A stretch of DNA of 64,000 nucleotides from Asterella californica (GCA_036924285.1 JAYKYS010000001.1:34409501-34473500), one strand, 5' to 3'; shown: positions 1-11,272, counted from the first letter of the stretch. Notes: a model not told the origin generated them from the sequence alone. Made by a program: numbers and translations.

Positions 1-2881
1 TCATGCCGTAAGTTATGTAGAAAGGCGTCTTCTGGGTAGTGACTTTAGGTGAAATTCTGAAAGCCCACAACACAGATGGCAATTTCATGTCCCAGTCATA
101 CGCATGGTTAACAGTTACCTTGTTCAGGATGTTACACAGAAGACCGTTCGACTTCTCCGTCAGCCCATTAGCTTTCGGGTTGTATGGCGTCGTCTTCTGA
201 TGCTTAATCCTGAAGTATTGGGTCAGGAGGGAGACAGTCTCATTTAAGAAATGAGTGCCCCTATCTGACACCAATTCCAGCGGACATCCATACCTAGTGA
301 TGATGTTATGCCATAGGAACCTTGCTACTACTGCGGCATCATTCTTTCTCGTGGCCTCGCCTTCCACCATCTTGGTGGCATAGTCGGTAGCTATTAAGAT
401 GTACCTTGCTCGTGTTCTTCTCGCCACCGGGGCGATAGGTCCTACAAAGTCGATTCCCCACTTTTCGAACGGGGCAAGCGGAAGAATGAGAGTAAGAGGC
501 CACCTTGTTGTAGCGGTCGGTCTTCCCACCCTCTGGCATGCATCGCACTTCCTGATCTCCTGGAAAGTGTCTCGGTACATAGTTGGCCACCAGTATCCGG
601 CGTCTAGCATCTTCTTCACTGTGGTCGTCAATCCGTAGTGACCCCCAGCATCTTCGTAGTGAAGACCTGTGATCACTGCTTTTATCTCTGACGGCTCGAG
701 ACATCTTCTCAGCTTCTCGTCATGTCCCTTTCGAAACAGGATACCCTGGAAGATAGCATATGGACCTGCCTTGTGTAAGAAGACGGCCTTCTGCTCCGCA
801 TCCATTCCCTCGGGGTACTGTTGGTCTTCCAAGAACCTTCTCAAGTCCTTGAAGATCGACTCTTCTGTGGAAGTCGCAAAGACTGGATCAGAAGATCTAG
901 TCTCGTCTTCTGGGAAGCAGGCAGTACGCCCCTCCTCAGATGAAAGTGTCTCTGCGAAAACTGAAAACAACTTCTCGTCAGGAAACTCGTCTTCCACTTC
1001 ATCTTCTCGTCGTTCTGTCTCCAACCTGGATAGGTAGTCAGCATTAACATGCTGTCTTCCGGGCCTGTACTCAACTGTGTAAGTAAATTCCTGGAGTAGG
1101 AGAATCCACCTAGCTATCCTGCCAGACAAATCTGCTTTCTTTACAAGATGTTTCAAAGAGAAGTGATCTACATAGAAGACAAACGGGCTTGCCAGAAGAT
1201 AGTGTCTAAACTTCCTACAGGAGTAAATCATGCCAAGACACTCCCTTTCGGTTGTCGAGTACTTCTTCTTTGCATCACTGAGTTGTCTTCCCGCGTAGTA
1301 GATGGGGTAATCCTTCTTCTTCTCATCTTTCTGACTCAACACCAACCCGATGGCAAAAGCAGAAACATCCACATAAATGTGGAAGACCCTTTCCCAATCA
1401 GGCGGCCGTAGGATAGAGGATTCCGACAGAAGCCTCTTCATTTCTTCGAATGCTTCCTGCTGCTCAGAAGACCAAATGTATGGTTCGTCTTTCTTCAGCA
1501 ACTTAGTGAGTCTTCCTGCTACCTCTGCGTACCTGTCAATAAACCTCCTGTAGTATCCTACGTTGTCAAGGAAGCTTCTCAACTGTGTCAGGTTAGCAGG
1601 TGGGTGGAGTTTCATGATGACTTCCACCTTAGCACAGTCGACTTCTATACCTCTTCCGGAAATCCTATGTCCTAGCAAGATCCCCTCTGACATACCAAAG
1701 AAGCATTTCTCAGGGTGAAGTGCCAAACGATGTTCTCTACACTTCAGAAAACACTTCCTCAGAAATATCAAGTGGTCTTCTCTCGATCCAAACACACAGA
1801 AATCATCCAAGAAAATCTCCATAAAGGTGCGAAGATACTCCTTGAAGATTGTAATCATCAACCTCTGGAACGTGGCTGGTGCGTTGCATAAACCAAACGG
1901 CATTTGATTATACGCGTACGTGCCCCAGTCAGTAGTGAAAGTGGTTTTCGACTTGTCTTCTTCTCTGATTGAAACTTGGTTGTACCCAGAATACCCATCT
2001 AGGAAGCTGTAGAACTCATGTCCTGCTACCTGGTCTAACACAGAGTCGGTGAATGGTAAAGGGTGATGATCCTTTTTCGTGGCTAAGTTCAGCTTCCGGA
2101 AGTCCTGACACACTCGGATCTTCCCTGTCTGCTTCTTCGGCACGATGACAATGGGAGCTACCCATTCACTGCTAAGTACTGGGAAGATGACTCCTGCCTT
2201 CAGGTATTGGTCAATCTGGTCCTTCACCAGAAGCGAGTACTTGGGGTTGAGCCGGTACTGCCTCTGCCGTGTAGGAACAACACCTTCTAGCAAGTCGATG
2301 CGATGCTCTCCCAATTCTCGAGGTATGCCCTTCATGTCTTCTATGGTCCACGCGAAGACATCCTGGAACTCTGTCAGAAGTTCTCGAAAGTCTTCCAACT
2401 GCTGGCCCTCGATCACCTTGGAAAGCTTCAGCTTCTTCCCAGGAGCAACCTCCATCTCTTGGAGATCATCCGGGTTCACCATTCCTTCAGTGTGACTGTA
2501 CTCACTAGCACCGAAGTATTCTGGTTTGGGAGCTTCTTCTAGTTCGGATTCGTCTTCTGGAAGACCAACTGTCGGGTCTTCTGAAGGGAAGACGGTATTC
2601 CCGTCTTTTGGAAGCTCTTCTTCTGCAATCTCGTAGCACTCAATGTACCCACAGACTACATCGTCCACTTTCTCTGCTACTTCTGTAGCACACACGTTAT
2701 TCACCATAAACTCATTATACCGTTCATCACTGTCAGAAGACGCAGCCGAGTCTTCTGAAGTGTACCCCTCTGTTGTAGACGAAGTTTCACCTTGGTGTCC
2801 AATCTTGATCCAAGGAAGCGAGACTTTACTCTTCTCACCAGACTTGGGTGTAGGATTGGGAAATCTCAAACGATACCTTCG
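1..2881 (-). CDS. pol: Pol of element A: reverse transcriptase, RNase H, integrase (partial)
   Basis: I checked every codon of this frame from 2881 down to 1 and found no stop; the end lies outside the window. An acidic linker (about 2881-2400) leads to RT with LPKKQTGKIRVCQDF near 2110-2150, MPFGLCNAPATFQR at 1862-1903 and the catalytic FLDDF near 1805-1820. RNase H follows around 1450-1050 (DVSAFAIG, TTERECLGMIY, VDHFSLKHL, RPGRQHVNADYLSR). Integrase has the zinc-binding HYEDAGGH and KCDACQ (about 665-540), then GIDFVGPI, TDYATKMVE, LVSDRGTHF and ANGLTEKSNG, giving the D, D, E residues. Function: copy the element RNA into DNA and insert it. It follows the protease in the same frame after a UAG at 2882-2884. 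Confidence 0.88.
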
Positions 2882-4588
2882 CTAGTCGGTATTCACATTT
2901 GCAGCATACAGCCATGGTCTTCCTATCAACACCTGATATCCAACCTTAGCTACAGGTCGCAAAATGATGTAAGTGAGGTAAAAAGATACTCCACCAATTA
3001 CCGTCAAGACATCTTTCAGTTGCCCCAAAGGTCGTCTTCTGGTCTGGTCCGCCATTCTGAGAATTCTCGGAGTAGGCTGGAACTCAGTGAAGCCTAGGGC
3101 ATGCGCCGTTTCTTCCGTCATGATGTTAACTCCGGAGCCGGAATCAATGGGTACCTTCTTCAGAAGACAGCCATGGATCTCCATATCAAGTTCTGGAGCT
3201 CCCAAGTCCTCATGCTCTATTCTTAGGATCGGGGTGCTCGTGGGAAGTTTAGCTGCCCTCCTCTTCCTCGATCCTCGAAGCACAGATTGTAACAACTTCC
3301 TGTAACCAGCGTTGTCATCCAACAGCTGTTGGAAGGTCACATCCGCCTTCTGATTCCACAAGTCTCGCAAGAAGTCGTACGGAGATCTTTTCAAAAGAGT
3401 GACTGGTGTTTCCAACAGAGAAGATGTAGTAGCTGCTTCCTTGGGTGGAAGACCAGAAGAGTGTCTTCCCTCGACTGGAGGCTGTTCCCGTGAGACAGGT
3501 GTTGCCGTAGTCGGTGTAGGAAGCTGCTGTACTATCTTCCGTCTCTTCTCCAGCTCTTCTTGCATGATCGCTTCAACCTCTTGTCTTATGTCAGGAGCAA
3601 AGTACTTCGGATCTTCTCGGTCGTAAGTAGGAGAAGACGGCCGCTCGGGAGAAGATGACCTCTCCTTACGCTGCTTCTTCTTCTTGACGTCCTTCTGACG
3701 AGATTCTGACTTCCTTTTGCTTCTGGTACTTACCTTGAACACAGCTTCATCCAAAACTTCCTCCGGAGACCAACTATCTGAATTCGGGTCAGGATTCCAA
3801 ACAGTACCATCCGTCAAAGTGAGAGATGACGCTTCTTCAGGTGTCTTCATCTTCTGAGATGCAGTCGTCTTCTGCAACTGAGGTTCCTTTCCTTCGCGCT
3901 TCCCGGGGTCTGGTTCGTCTTCCTCGATATGGAGACAATCCGTACAATCCCCATGATCTTCTTCTTCTACCGTGATGTGCTGTACCACTGCTAACTCGAG
4001 CTTAGAAGATGATGCAACTTCTGCCGGAGGCGTGGTATCTGCAAATCTCATCATTTGTCGTGGCCGTAAGGTCTGAGGACAATTCCCTGTGAAATGACCG
4101 GCTTCCTTACAGTTCCCACACAAGGGCACTTGCCCAATCTGTCTTCTCGGATGAGGACAGGTGGACCACCAGTGTCCTGTCTCTCCACAATTATTGCACG
4201 CTCCAGGAAGAGGGTTGAGAGGTCGTTGTGATGAAGAAGGTTGCCAGGGTGTCCTGGTCTGTACATTGCTAGCTCTATCCCTCGGTACATAACGATTATA
4301 TTGGGCGGGAGGCGTAGGAGTGAAGGGTTGGATCGTCTCGATCCTATAGCAGGTTTCCCCACTGGGATCGTGTAGATATCCCTCATCATCTTCTTCCCAT
4401 CCTGTCCAGTTGACAGCTTGGTCCTGCGTACACTGATCTCTAGTGTGTCCAGAAGAGTTACAGAGGTTGCACCAAAGGTTTGGCCAGGAAGCTGTAGGTT
4501 GCTTCCGCTTATCCTTCTGGTTCAGAAGATGAACTTTCAGGTCGGCAAATTGCTTCAGAACCTCATCGATGCGGGGATCAGGTGCAGA
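2882..4588 (-). CDS. Nucleocapsid and protease segment of element A
   Basis: Frame shared with gag upstream and pol downstream, bounded by UAG codons at 4589-4591 and 2882-2884. Three CX2CX4HX4C zinc knuckles are visible: CNLCNSSGHTRDQC (about 4435-4480), CNNCGETGHWWSTC (about 4160-4205) and CGNCKEAGHFTGNC (about 4080-4122). A Lys/Arg/Ser-rich linker follows. The retropepsin core reads VPIDSGSGVNIMTEE near 3110-3155, with the catalytic Asp in DSGS, and VLIGRPWLYA near the end, the usual I-G-R-x-W-L second half of plant gypsy proteases. Knuckles bind the element RNA; the protease would cut the polyprotein. An ATG-initiated product could only begin at internal Met codons, so I read this as part of Gag-Pol. 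Confidence 0.82.
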   Translation of the reverse strand, partial: SAPDPRIDEVLKQFADLKVHLLNQKDKRKQPTASWPNLWCNLCNSSGHTRDQCTQDQAVNWTGWEEDDEGYLHDPSGETCYRIETIQPFTPTPPAQYNRYVPRDRASNVQTRTPWQPSSSQRPLNPLPGACNNCGETGHWWSTCPHPRRQIGQVPLCGNCKEAGHFTGNCPQTLRPRQMMRFADTTPPAEVASSSKLELAVVQHITVEEEDHGDCTDCLHIEEDEPDPGKREGKEPQLQKTTASQKMKTPEEASSLTLTDGTVWNPDPNSDSWSPEEVLDEAVFKVSTRSKRKSESRQKDVKKKKQRKERSSSPERPSSPTYDREDPKYFAPDIRQEVEAIMQEELEKRRKIVQQLPTPTTATPVSREQPPVEGRHSSGLPPKEAATTSSLLETPVTLLKRSPYDFLRDLWNQKADVTFQQLLDDNAGYRKLLQSVLRGSRKRRAAKLPTSTPILRIEHEDLGAPELDMEIHGCLLKKVPIDSGSGVNIMTEETAHALGFTEFQPTPRILRMADQTRRRPLGQLKDVLTVIGGVSFYLTYIILRPVAKVGYQVLIGRPWLYAANVNTD

Positions 4589-5677
4589 CTATATGATCTG
4601 AGTTTGAGGCATCTTCTGCACAACTTCCTCCCTTGCTCGTGTCTTCTCCTTCTTCTTCTTCTTCCGCGTCTTCTTCTCTTGTTCAGATTCGGATTCTGAA
4701 CTTTCGACAGTAGACTCTTCAGAAGTAGAGGCTGCTTCCGAATCACTGTTATCAGTTTCAGTGGACTTGGACTTCTTCTTGGACTTCCGGGAAGACTTCT
4801 TCGACTTCTTGGACTTCTTCGAGGTCTTCCCCTTGTCTTTCGTCATATTCCGAGTGATGCTCGAGGTTTCATACTGCTCGGCATGCTTCTGTACTTCTGC
4901 TAAATCATCACCTCCTCCTCTTCTGCAATACAATTCCATATCCTGAGACAATCCTCCCAAGTACCAGTCCACAGCTTGCTGAGCACAGTAGCCGGGTCTT
5001 CCTTGGTTCTGAGGGATGTGATCCAGGAGGTCTTCAAACCTCTCGGTGTAATCCCGCAGTGTCTCTTTCTTCTTTCGTTCGAGTCTCTGAAGCTCTATGA
5101 AGGTCATACGATCGTAGCCCACTCCTCTGAACCTCTTCAGAAAAGCTGCCTTCAGAGTAGCCCAAGCGGCCATTACTACAACATCATCCAACGTTTTACT
5201 CATCCACTTCCTTCCTTTCCCTTTGATCAAACTGGAAAATACACGGAGTCTGTCAACATCAGCGTCTTCCTTGTTGGATCTAGAGATGGTCTCGAACATC
5301 GTGATGAAGTCGTCCGCATCATCATCATCGTCGTACGGATGGTACTTCTGCCGAGTGTGGGAAGCCATGTTGACTGCCGGCTGGTGCGACTGCCAACTTC
5401 TTTCTTCCTCAGGTCCAGGTGGTGGAGATGGTCTTCTCGAAGGTCCAGGCCTGTCTGAATCAGGAAGATCGTCTTCTGAGTCAGAGCTACTGTCACTGCT
5501 ACCTCCCGAGACGTCTGGAACAATCTCCTCCAGTCTTCCCTCACCTTGAGAAGCTTCTCCCGCACTTGGGAAGACGTCTTCCGAGTAACCAGTACCGAAA
5601 TCTACTTTATACACGTGATCACCCGGTTGGCTTCTGTCTTCGCCAAAGATTATGCTCGAGATGGAAGGTTCTTCCAA
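4589..5677 (-). CDS. gag: Gag (capsid) of element A
   Basis: The frame is open from 5854 but has no ATG in frame before residue-rich gag sequence; 5677 is a TTG, so the real start is unresolved, or an ATG has been lost. A retrotransposon gag domain lies in the middle (WMSKTLDDVVVMAAW, LRDYTERFEDLLDHI, QAVDWYLGGL), preceded by an acidic Ser/Pro-rich region with DDDDDADDF and followed by a Lys/Ser-rich tail (KKSKKSKKSSRKSKKKS). Role: forms the virus-like particle. It ends at UAG 4589-4591, after which the same frame continues into the zinc knuckles, so the stop separates capsid from nucleocapsid. Confidence 0.78.
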   Translation of the reverse strand: MEEPSISSIIFGEDRSQPGDHVYKVDFGTGYSEDVFPSAGEASQGEGRLEEIVPDVSGGSSDSSSDSEDDLPDSDRPGPSRRPSPPPGPEEERSWQSHQPAVNMASHTRQKYHPYDDDDDADDFITMFETISRSNKEDADVDRLRVFSSLIKGKGRKWMSKTLDDVVVMAAWATLKAAFLKRFRGVGYDRMTFIELQRLERKKKETLRDYTERFEDLLDHIPQNQGRPGYCAQQAVDWYLGGLSQDMELYCRRGGGDDLAEVQKHAEQYETSSITRNMTKDKGKTSKKSKKSKKSSRKSKKKSKSTETDNSDSEAASTSEESTVESSESESEQEKKTRKKKKKEKTRAREEVVQKMPQTQII

Positions 5678-6171
5678 CTCTATCGATCGGATCTTCTTGA
5701 GCTCTTCTTCTTTCCTTTGGTGTCTCAGGGATATCCGCTGCTCTCTAGAAGCGGTTCGCTGGGGTGAGTTTACCCACTCAGGATCTTTACCCGTGCGTCT
5801 TCTGCTTCTTCCTCCGGTCGGAGGTATCCACCAGAGTACCGAGAACAGATGTCTCTATCCTTCTACCACTAGATCTGGTAGACCAAATGACTGAACAACC
5901 GATCACAAGTTCAGAACGTCTTCTTCTCCTGCTTCTGGTTGCACTCACTGCAATCTTCCAAGATCGAGTCTTCCAAGGAGTTCTTGGAAGCAGGGAAGCG
6001 GCTTCTTCCAACTCTCCCTGATGTATCTTACCAACTTCTGGTTGCGGTTCCTGTCTTCTAGCAAGATAGAGTCCCACAACACATTCAACTACAATCGAAG
6101 TTAGTTCGAAACGAATCCTAACTAATGGCACGCAGATCCAGGAAGCTAGAACAGAAGTTACTAAGATGAAA

Positions 6172-6189
6172 TCCCCGGCAGCGGCGCCA
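6172..6189 (-). promoter_or_regulatory. Primer-binding site of element A
   Basis: Minus strand reads TGGCGCCGCTGCCGGGGA, the tRNA-complementary start site of minus-strand DNA synthesis common in plant gypsy elements (Asp-type tRNA by my recollection). It lies 19 bases inside the LTR end at 6209, which is a longer gap than usual. Confidence 0.8.
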
Positions 6190-6208
6190 AAAATGGTTCC
6201 TCACTATA

Positions 6209-7470
6209 TGTAGTGACGAAGGATTTCTCCTTTTGCCCATTTAGTATACAAGATATCGTTCCCACAGAGGATTTGCACAAGTAACGCTGCTCTAAGTTCT
6301 AAGATCTGTTCAAACACACAAACACACGGGTTTTGTCTAAAAATCCCGTCTTCTCACAAAACCACACAAACCAACACGTCTTCCAGACACGCCAAATGGT
6401 GCTCTGGACCTAAACAAACAACTACCAATTACAATATCACACAACTATTCACAAAGAAGCTCGGGAAGACGAACTTCCTGCTTCCAGGTTGCTTCTTCGG
6501 TCTTCTCGATACCGTCTTCCCGAAGCGATTCTCGTCTTCTGGGGGTTTAGCTCGTCTTCTCACACCTCCAGAAGGCTGTCTTGCTTCGCAGAAGTCGACT
6601 AGTAACAGTCATTACACCTTATTCTCACACTCACATTCCAATCGGGTTGGATCAATCACAGGGTGTATGCCCCATGTAGCCTTCCCAGGCTTCTGCCTAC
6701 GGAAGTTGTCTTCCTGCAGCACTACAACGACATTCACCTTCACGGAAGCTCAATAGAAGTATCGGAAGCTCACTAGAAGAAGATAAGAAGATGGAGAAGA
6801 TGGAGAAGATGAGGGAAGATGGGAAGAAGAAGAAATCCAAACAAGAGAAAACAGGATGAAAAAGGGCAATTAAGATTCCGACAGGCTTCTAGTCCGGATC
6901 CTGACTAACAAGCCATCCCTGCTTGTAATAGTTTGGGGAGGAAGACAACAAACGTGAGTACTGTAGCACCGTCTTCTACTCGAGGATGTCGTCTTCTGTT
7001 GCGGGAAGAAGGCTTCTTTCTTCTTCACTTCGCTGCTCTGACTGCTCTGTCTTCTGGGATCACTTACCCAGAAGACCGTTCGTACGTAGATCCCAAGTGC
7101 TCTACTGAACGAGTCAAGCTACACTTCCACAACGGCTGACAGTCATCGCCACTCAAGAAGAACACTTCCCATGCACAATTGGGAGCGAATTCAATACATT
7201 CCACCACCCAGAAGACATGGACAAAGCGTCTGCACTCAAATCAACAATCTTTTCCCCAAGAAGAAGTCACAATGGCATTGGGAAGCTCACTCCCTCTACT
7301 TCCTGCGTCTACTCCTCGACACACCAGTCTAGCTAACAGGACTGCACGAGGATGCCGTTCCCTGTTCCTAGACTGTCCCTGCTCTAATGTGTCTCTCCTG
7401 CCTGCCTGTAGAATCGGTGTGTATGTTCAGTTACTGCCGAATTCTACAGAACTGGCAGCTTGCAACAGCT
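6209..7470 (-). repeat. 5' LTR of element A, downstream part
   Basis: On the minus strand it ends CGTCACTACA next to the primer-binding site. It is similar over about 1.25 kb to the end of insertion F (about 20240-21589) and more distantly to 46137-47512, including the shared stretch around GTGGGAACGATAT. It is crowded with GTCTTC and GAAGAC: five lie within 6421-6600. The LTR start (right border) was not found; sequence similarity to F stops near 7466, so this copy may be truncated, or a different upstream LTR section may follow. Confidence 0.72.
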
Positions 7471-7604
7471 AGCCTTAAGCACCCCCTTGCAACAGTCTCT
7501 GTACGTACAGTTTTTTCCTGAATCTCCTGAATAATAAGAAGCAGGCCCCTTGCGTCTTTGATATAACGCCTGAAGCCCTGAATACCCAGTCAGCAAGTAA
7601 CTAG

Positions 7605-8090
7605 GGGCCTAGCTTGATTTTACCTTGTTTCGAATCGCATAACTTCTTCCCTGGATGTCCAAACGAAGTAAACAAGATGCCCATGGAAAGCTGACAAAGA
7701 GCTCTACCCATCCATGTGATGAAAGTGAAGATCGGAAGTTGCGCCAAAAGCCCGTAAGCTGGGGCCTAGCTTGTTTTCTCCATCTTTCGAGTCTTGTAAC
7801 TTCTCCACTAGGCGCCCAAACGAAGTAGACAAAGTGCCTATGGAAAGCTGACAAGGAGCTCTACCCATCTATGCGATGAAAACAAAGATCCGAAATGGTG
7901 CCAAAAACCCGTAAGCTGGGGCCTAGCTTGTTTTCTCCATCTTTCGAGTCCTGTAACTTCTCCACTAGGCGTCTAAACGAAGTAGACAAAGTGCTTATGG
8001 AAAGCTGACAAGGAGCTCTACCCATCTATGCGATGGAAATGGAGATATGAAATTGTGCCAAAAACTCGTAAGCTAGGGCCTAGCTTGTCT
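7605..8090. repeat. 157-bp tandem repeat, three copies plus a partial
   Basis: Units start at GGGCCTAGCTTG at 7605, 7762, 7919 and 8076, giving an exact 157-bp period three times and about 15 bases of a fourth unit. Units share the words GAAGTA-ACAA, GGAAAGCTGAC and GAGCTCTACCCATC; the first unit is the most diverged. The 7470-7604 stretch before it holds no recognisable gene. Three copies suggest a repeat inside an LTR or a small satellite seed. Confidence 0.9.
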
Positions 8091-8573
8091 TACCCATAAG
8101 TGTCTTTGGAGCGACAAAAGTCAAAATTTGATTTTCATGTAGGAGCCGGTCCACGACACGACAACGTACAAGTTGTAGATCTTCTCTCTACTCGTTTCTA
8201 TCCTCTCCTCTCAAATCCTCAATCCTCCGATGTCAAACTCTGATCAGTCAGACGTAAACTCTTTGTAAAAATCTCCTAGTTTTTTTATTCTCTCTATTCG
8301 ATAGTCTCCGCTTGATAAACTCTACAATCCACCTTACGTAACCTTCAGTGCCATCTGACAGGGATAAAAGATACCTTAAACAGATGGCAACAGGAAAATA
8401 AATCATTGATAATAAATCTACACGTAAGAAGACTAGTTCACAAGCCTTCGCAAGTTAATCTGTACCGACGGTCACTGAGTCGACCGTACAGTCAGCATCT
8501 GACACCTCCACCCCTTGAGGGGCTTGAGAGGTCACTCTTTGTTCTGACAAGGTCTCTAGTTGTCAAGCCATTG
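8091..8573. other. Unassigned non-coding stretch
   Basis: I see no gene. One 8-base inverted pair, GCCATCTG (about 8351) and CAGATGGC (about 8381), could fold into a short hairpin. The stretch lies between the 157-bp repeat and the broken end of the G gag fragment. Confidence 0.4.
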
Positions 8574-9343
8574 CTATCCTGCCACGACATTGTCTAGCAA
8601 GAGTAGATACTGCTTCTTCCACTCTCCTCCAGTCAGAGGTAACTCCCTCTCTGCTCCACAATCAGCTAACGTGAAACAAAGTCTATCTGCTGTAAACTCA
8701 TCCATAGTCTTCAAGAACAACTCTGTCTTTCTAACATCCAACGTCAATCTTTCCAAACCAGAAAGCTGCGAGTACCTCTTTTCAAACTCACGAATCAACT
8801 CATTTAATCCCATGGTACGTCCAAGCCGACGCTCTATCCAATCAAGGAACGTCCTCCTGGTGACTATCAGAATCTTCTTCTAGAAACTCTTCTTTTAGTG
8901 CACGCTCAAACAAAGTCCATCCTCCTAGATGTCTCCTCTGTAGATTTCTCACTTTCTCTCTCTGTTCTGGAACAACAGTCAACTCAAAACTCAGAATTAT
9001 CTCAACCTCAAGTGCCCTGACCAGTTCCATCTCACCCACATACTCCCGCAAGTACCTAGTAACGTCTCTATCATCAAATCGTCCACATCTACCAACAACT
9101 GCTTGTAGCGCTTTTATAGATTTCTGCTCAAGTTTCTCCTCCAATTGCAGGTTGCTGTTGAATCAGATCAGCCAACACCTGAAGAATCTGAGCTGTATCA
9201 ATAGTCGGTTGTGCACTTGTTACTAGAACTACAGTAGGTCCTCCTTGAGAGCCGACCCCATCTCGGTCAGGAGTCTCTTGAACAGGAACACCTTGAGCAG
9301 CAGTAACACCCTGGACGGCAGCACCATGATCCATCTTCCTCAC
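8574..9343 (-). pseudogene. gag: Gag fragment of element G
   Basis: Three overlapping minus-strand pieces (9343-9128, 9144-8842, 8813-8574) in changing frames match the family B gag in order: a Gln-rich start (QVLADLIQQQP), LREYVGEMELVRALE, FELTVVPEQREKVRNLQ, LFERALKEEFLEED and MGLNELIREFEKRYSQLS. Family B has REMEVNKVPEKEM, FELAVVPEIRGRVKELK and SVNELLREFDRQYAQLS at the same places. The frame changes mean it is dead. The fragment ends abruptly near 8574, so the rest of the element has been lost or lies elsewhere. Confidence 0.75.
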
Positions 9344-9383
9344 TCAACTTAACCAGTTCTCCAAATCAATCACCCCAATCTCT

Positions 9384-9399
9384 CTCAGTGGAAGCACCA
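9384..9399 (-). promoter_or_regulatory. Candidate primer-binding site of element G
   Basis: Two bases inside the LTR end, the minus strand reads TGGTGCTTCCACTGAG. Position and the leading TGG fit a tRNA primer site; I cannot name the tRNA. Confidence 0.5.
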
Positions 9400-9401
9400 G
9401 A

Positions 9402-10838
9402 TGTCGTGGTGAGAGTCTCTCTTGGGAGGACAGACCTCCTGACTGTGACTGATTTTGAAGTCGATCAAAAGAAAAACAGCCTGCTGCCAACGATCAGACT
9501 CAAATTTGATCTCTTGCACCCACCGAATCAAGCCAGACACTCAAATATGTGCACATAGGCCTTTCACGACCCAATAAGCTTTATTCGAGTATCAATTTTA
9601 CCACCAAAATCTTCAGTGATAAAAAACCTCTCCTCTCACTCCTGCGCGTCTCTCCTCTTTCCTCTCAATTCCGTTCTCTGTTCACCAGATTCACCTCCGA
9701 ACACTCTAGTAGATAAAATCAAGCTTCCTAACTCTTATCCTTCTCTCTGCGACAACCTCCCAACTGAAATCTCTCAGAAAATTGATCCCCTCAGTCTCTG
9801 ACTTCTCATGTGCGTCCCGACGGCTCCTCTTTGCAAAAAATAGAATATCTTCTTCTCTGCGACGTCCACTATTTTCTCCAAAAACTCCAACACCCTTGCT
9901 AAGCTAGGATCCTTATAAGCAGACGTACTTATCAAGTAAACAGGCCCCTGCTAAGCTAGGCTCTTCTTATATTTACGTAATAGTCAAGCAGGCTCCTTGC
10001 CAAGCTAGGCCCTTGATTATTAAAAATTTCCAAGCTCTCGATGTCACCTTGATTATACCACAAACCATCCAATGTAAGCCAAAGCTCCTACACTTACGGG
10101 GCCACCCCATAAGACTTACAATCCCCTCATATGCGCACCAGGTATCTCCATGATATAATCCAAGTGGCATGCGGAGGCTTAGAACAGGAAACCCATGATT
10201 AAAGGAGATACTGGATATGCAGGACGTGACTGCATATCCAACATAGACTCTCTTCCAGGAGGTCAACATGCAAGAATAGGAAACACAAGCCAGGAGAATT
10301 GATCTTGAGACCACTTTCCTCCTAGGTGGGTGTCCTATCACTGGGACGGCCTCTGTTTCCATTCAAAAAGGAAATACAGTTTGTACATATCCTTAAGAAA
10401 AATTTTCTATACAATCTTTACTAGCTTTTCCTACACTAACTTCTCTGTACAACTCCGTTTCTAGTGAATAAGGAGTCAAAACTATAGTACTCACGAACAC
10501 CTACGCACTCACACTGTCAAATCATGAATTCGAGTCACGAGTCAGAATCAACAGCTTTCGCACTTTTCATAGCTTAAGACTTATACTAACTATTACCTAG
10601 AACGCTTTTCCTCGAAACCGAAAGTAAGAAGTTGCTCTTCTCCGTGAGCTCTGCATTCTATAACTTTTCTCCCTCTTCATGATGATATTTCAACCTAAGA
10701 TAGGGTGCAACTTGTCAAGCATAGCTCCAGCTTAGCTTCTTCCCAGCTTGATAAGCTGGGCACAACTTCTCGAACAAATGCAAGTTGAGTGTCTTATGAA
10801 GTTCCGTTTCATCATGTGGAATGTCACGCACTACGACA
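9402..10838 (-). repeat. 5' LTR of element G
   Basis: On the minus strand it starts TGTCGTAG and ends CACGACA. It matches in opposite orientation the LTR at 40256-41714 over most of its length (shared landmarks: CTTGATAAGCTGG, the CTTGATTATT region, AAACTATAGTACTCACGAACAC). Gag follows after the primer site, so this is a 5' LTR. A run around 9840-10020 has several repeats of the words GCTAAGCTAGG and CCTTGCTAAGC. Confidence 0.8.
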
Positions 10839-11272
10839 ACGTGTGAAGGTCCTCATAATTAGAAGGATTGCACACAGAGGAGAGGTGATTACGAGACGTC
10901 TGGGATGTCTCATGTTGCACTTAGACAGTGGTGAGCATTATGGACGATCAGGTCATAGTAGTGATTGTTGTTTTGACCTCCATCTTGAGCTACGACAAGG
11001 AAGACTGATCATGGACAAGGCGGAGGGTTCAAAGAGATCATGGTGGTCAAGAGATCTAGCACTGGAAAGAGTACTAGTCGGTCCATAATATGCTACGACG
11101 TCAAATGCGGATATGGCTACTCGGATTGAGCAGTTAGAGCAAAAGATAACTAGTATGGCTATGGCTCAGCAGAGATCTGGAGGAGAATGAGTTGACTTCG
11201 ACTTCATGGCTGGTGTGGCGTAGATCGAGACATCTACGGTAGTGACTCCAGGTGTAGTACGTGTCTCTGAGC
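10839..11272. other. Remnant between elements G and C
   Basis: A plus-strand ATG at about 11113 opens a short coiled-coil-like peptide (MATRIEQLEQKITSMAMAQ) that stops near 11190. It resembles the N-terminus of some gag proteins, but the match is too short to name. Otherwise nothing recognisable. GAGC at 11269-11272 is probably the target duplication of element C. Confidence 0.35.

Larger units (their letters stand above)
1..7470 (-). mobile_element. Element A: Ty3/gypsy LTR retrotransposon, 5' part
   Basis: Read on the minus strand the order is LTR end (6209), primer-binding site, gag, three zinc knuckles, protease, reverse transcriptase, RNase H and integrase, running off the left edge of the window. 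PR-RT-RH-IN order is Ty3/gypsy. The RT (VCQDFRKLNLATKKD, FLDGYSGYNQV, MPFGLCNAPATFQR, FLDDF) resembles the Athila/Tat group of plants, by my recollection of those proteins. The whole coding part lies in one reading frame interrupted only by two UAG codons. The right border is uncertain: similarity to the LTR part of insertion F stops near 7466. Confidence 0.85.

Noticed and set aside
4051..4389. 112-codon minus frame overlapping the zinc knuckles of A
   Set aside because: The neighbouring frame holds the CCHC knuckles and is continuous with gag and pol; this one is a shadow.
7605..8090. Possible CRISPR-like array
   Set aside because: Units are 157-bp contiguous copies without spacers, in a plant retrotransposon setting.
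8340..8395. MITE suggested by an 8-base inverted pair
   Set aside because: Arms too short, no target duplication and no second copy.
10789..11088. 99-codon plus-strand frame
   Set aside because: It starts inside the G LTR and has no recognisable motif; no support for coding.
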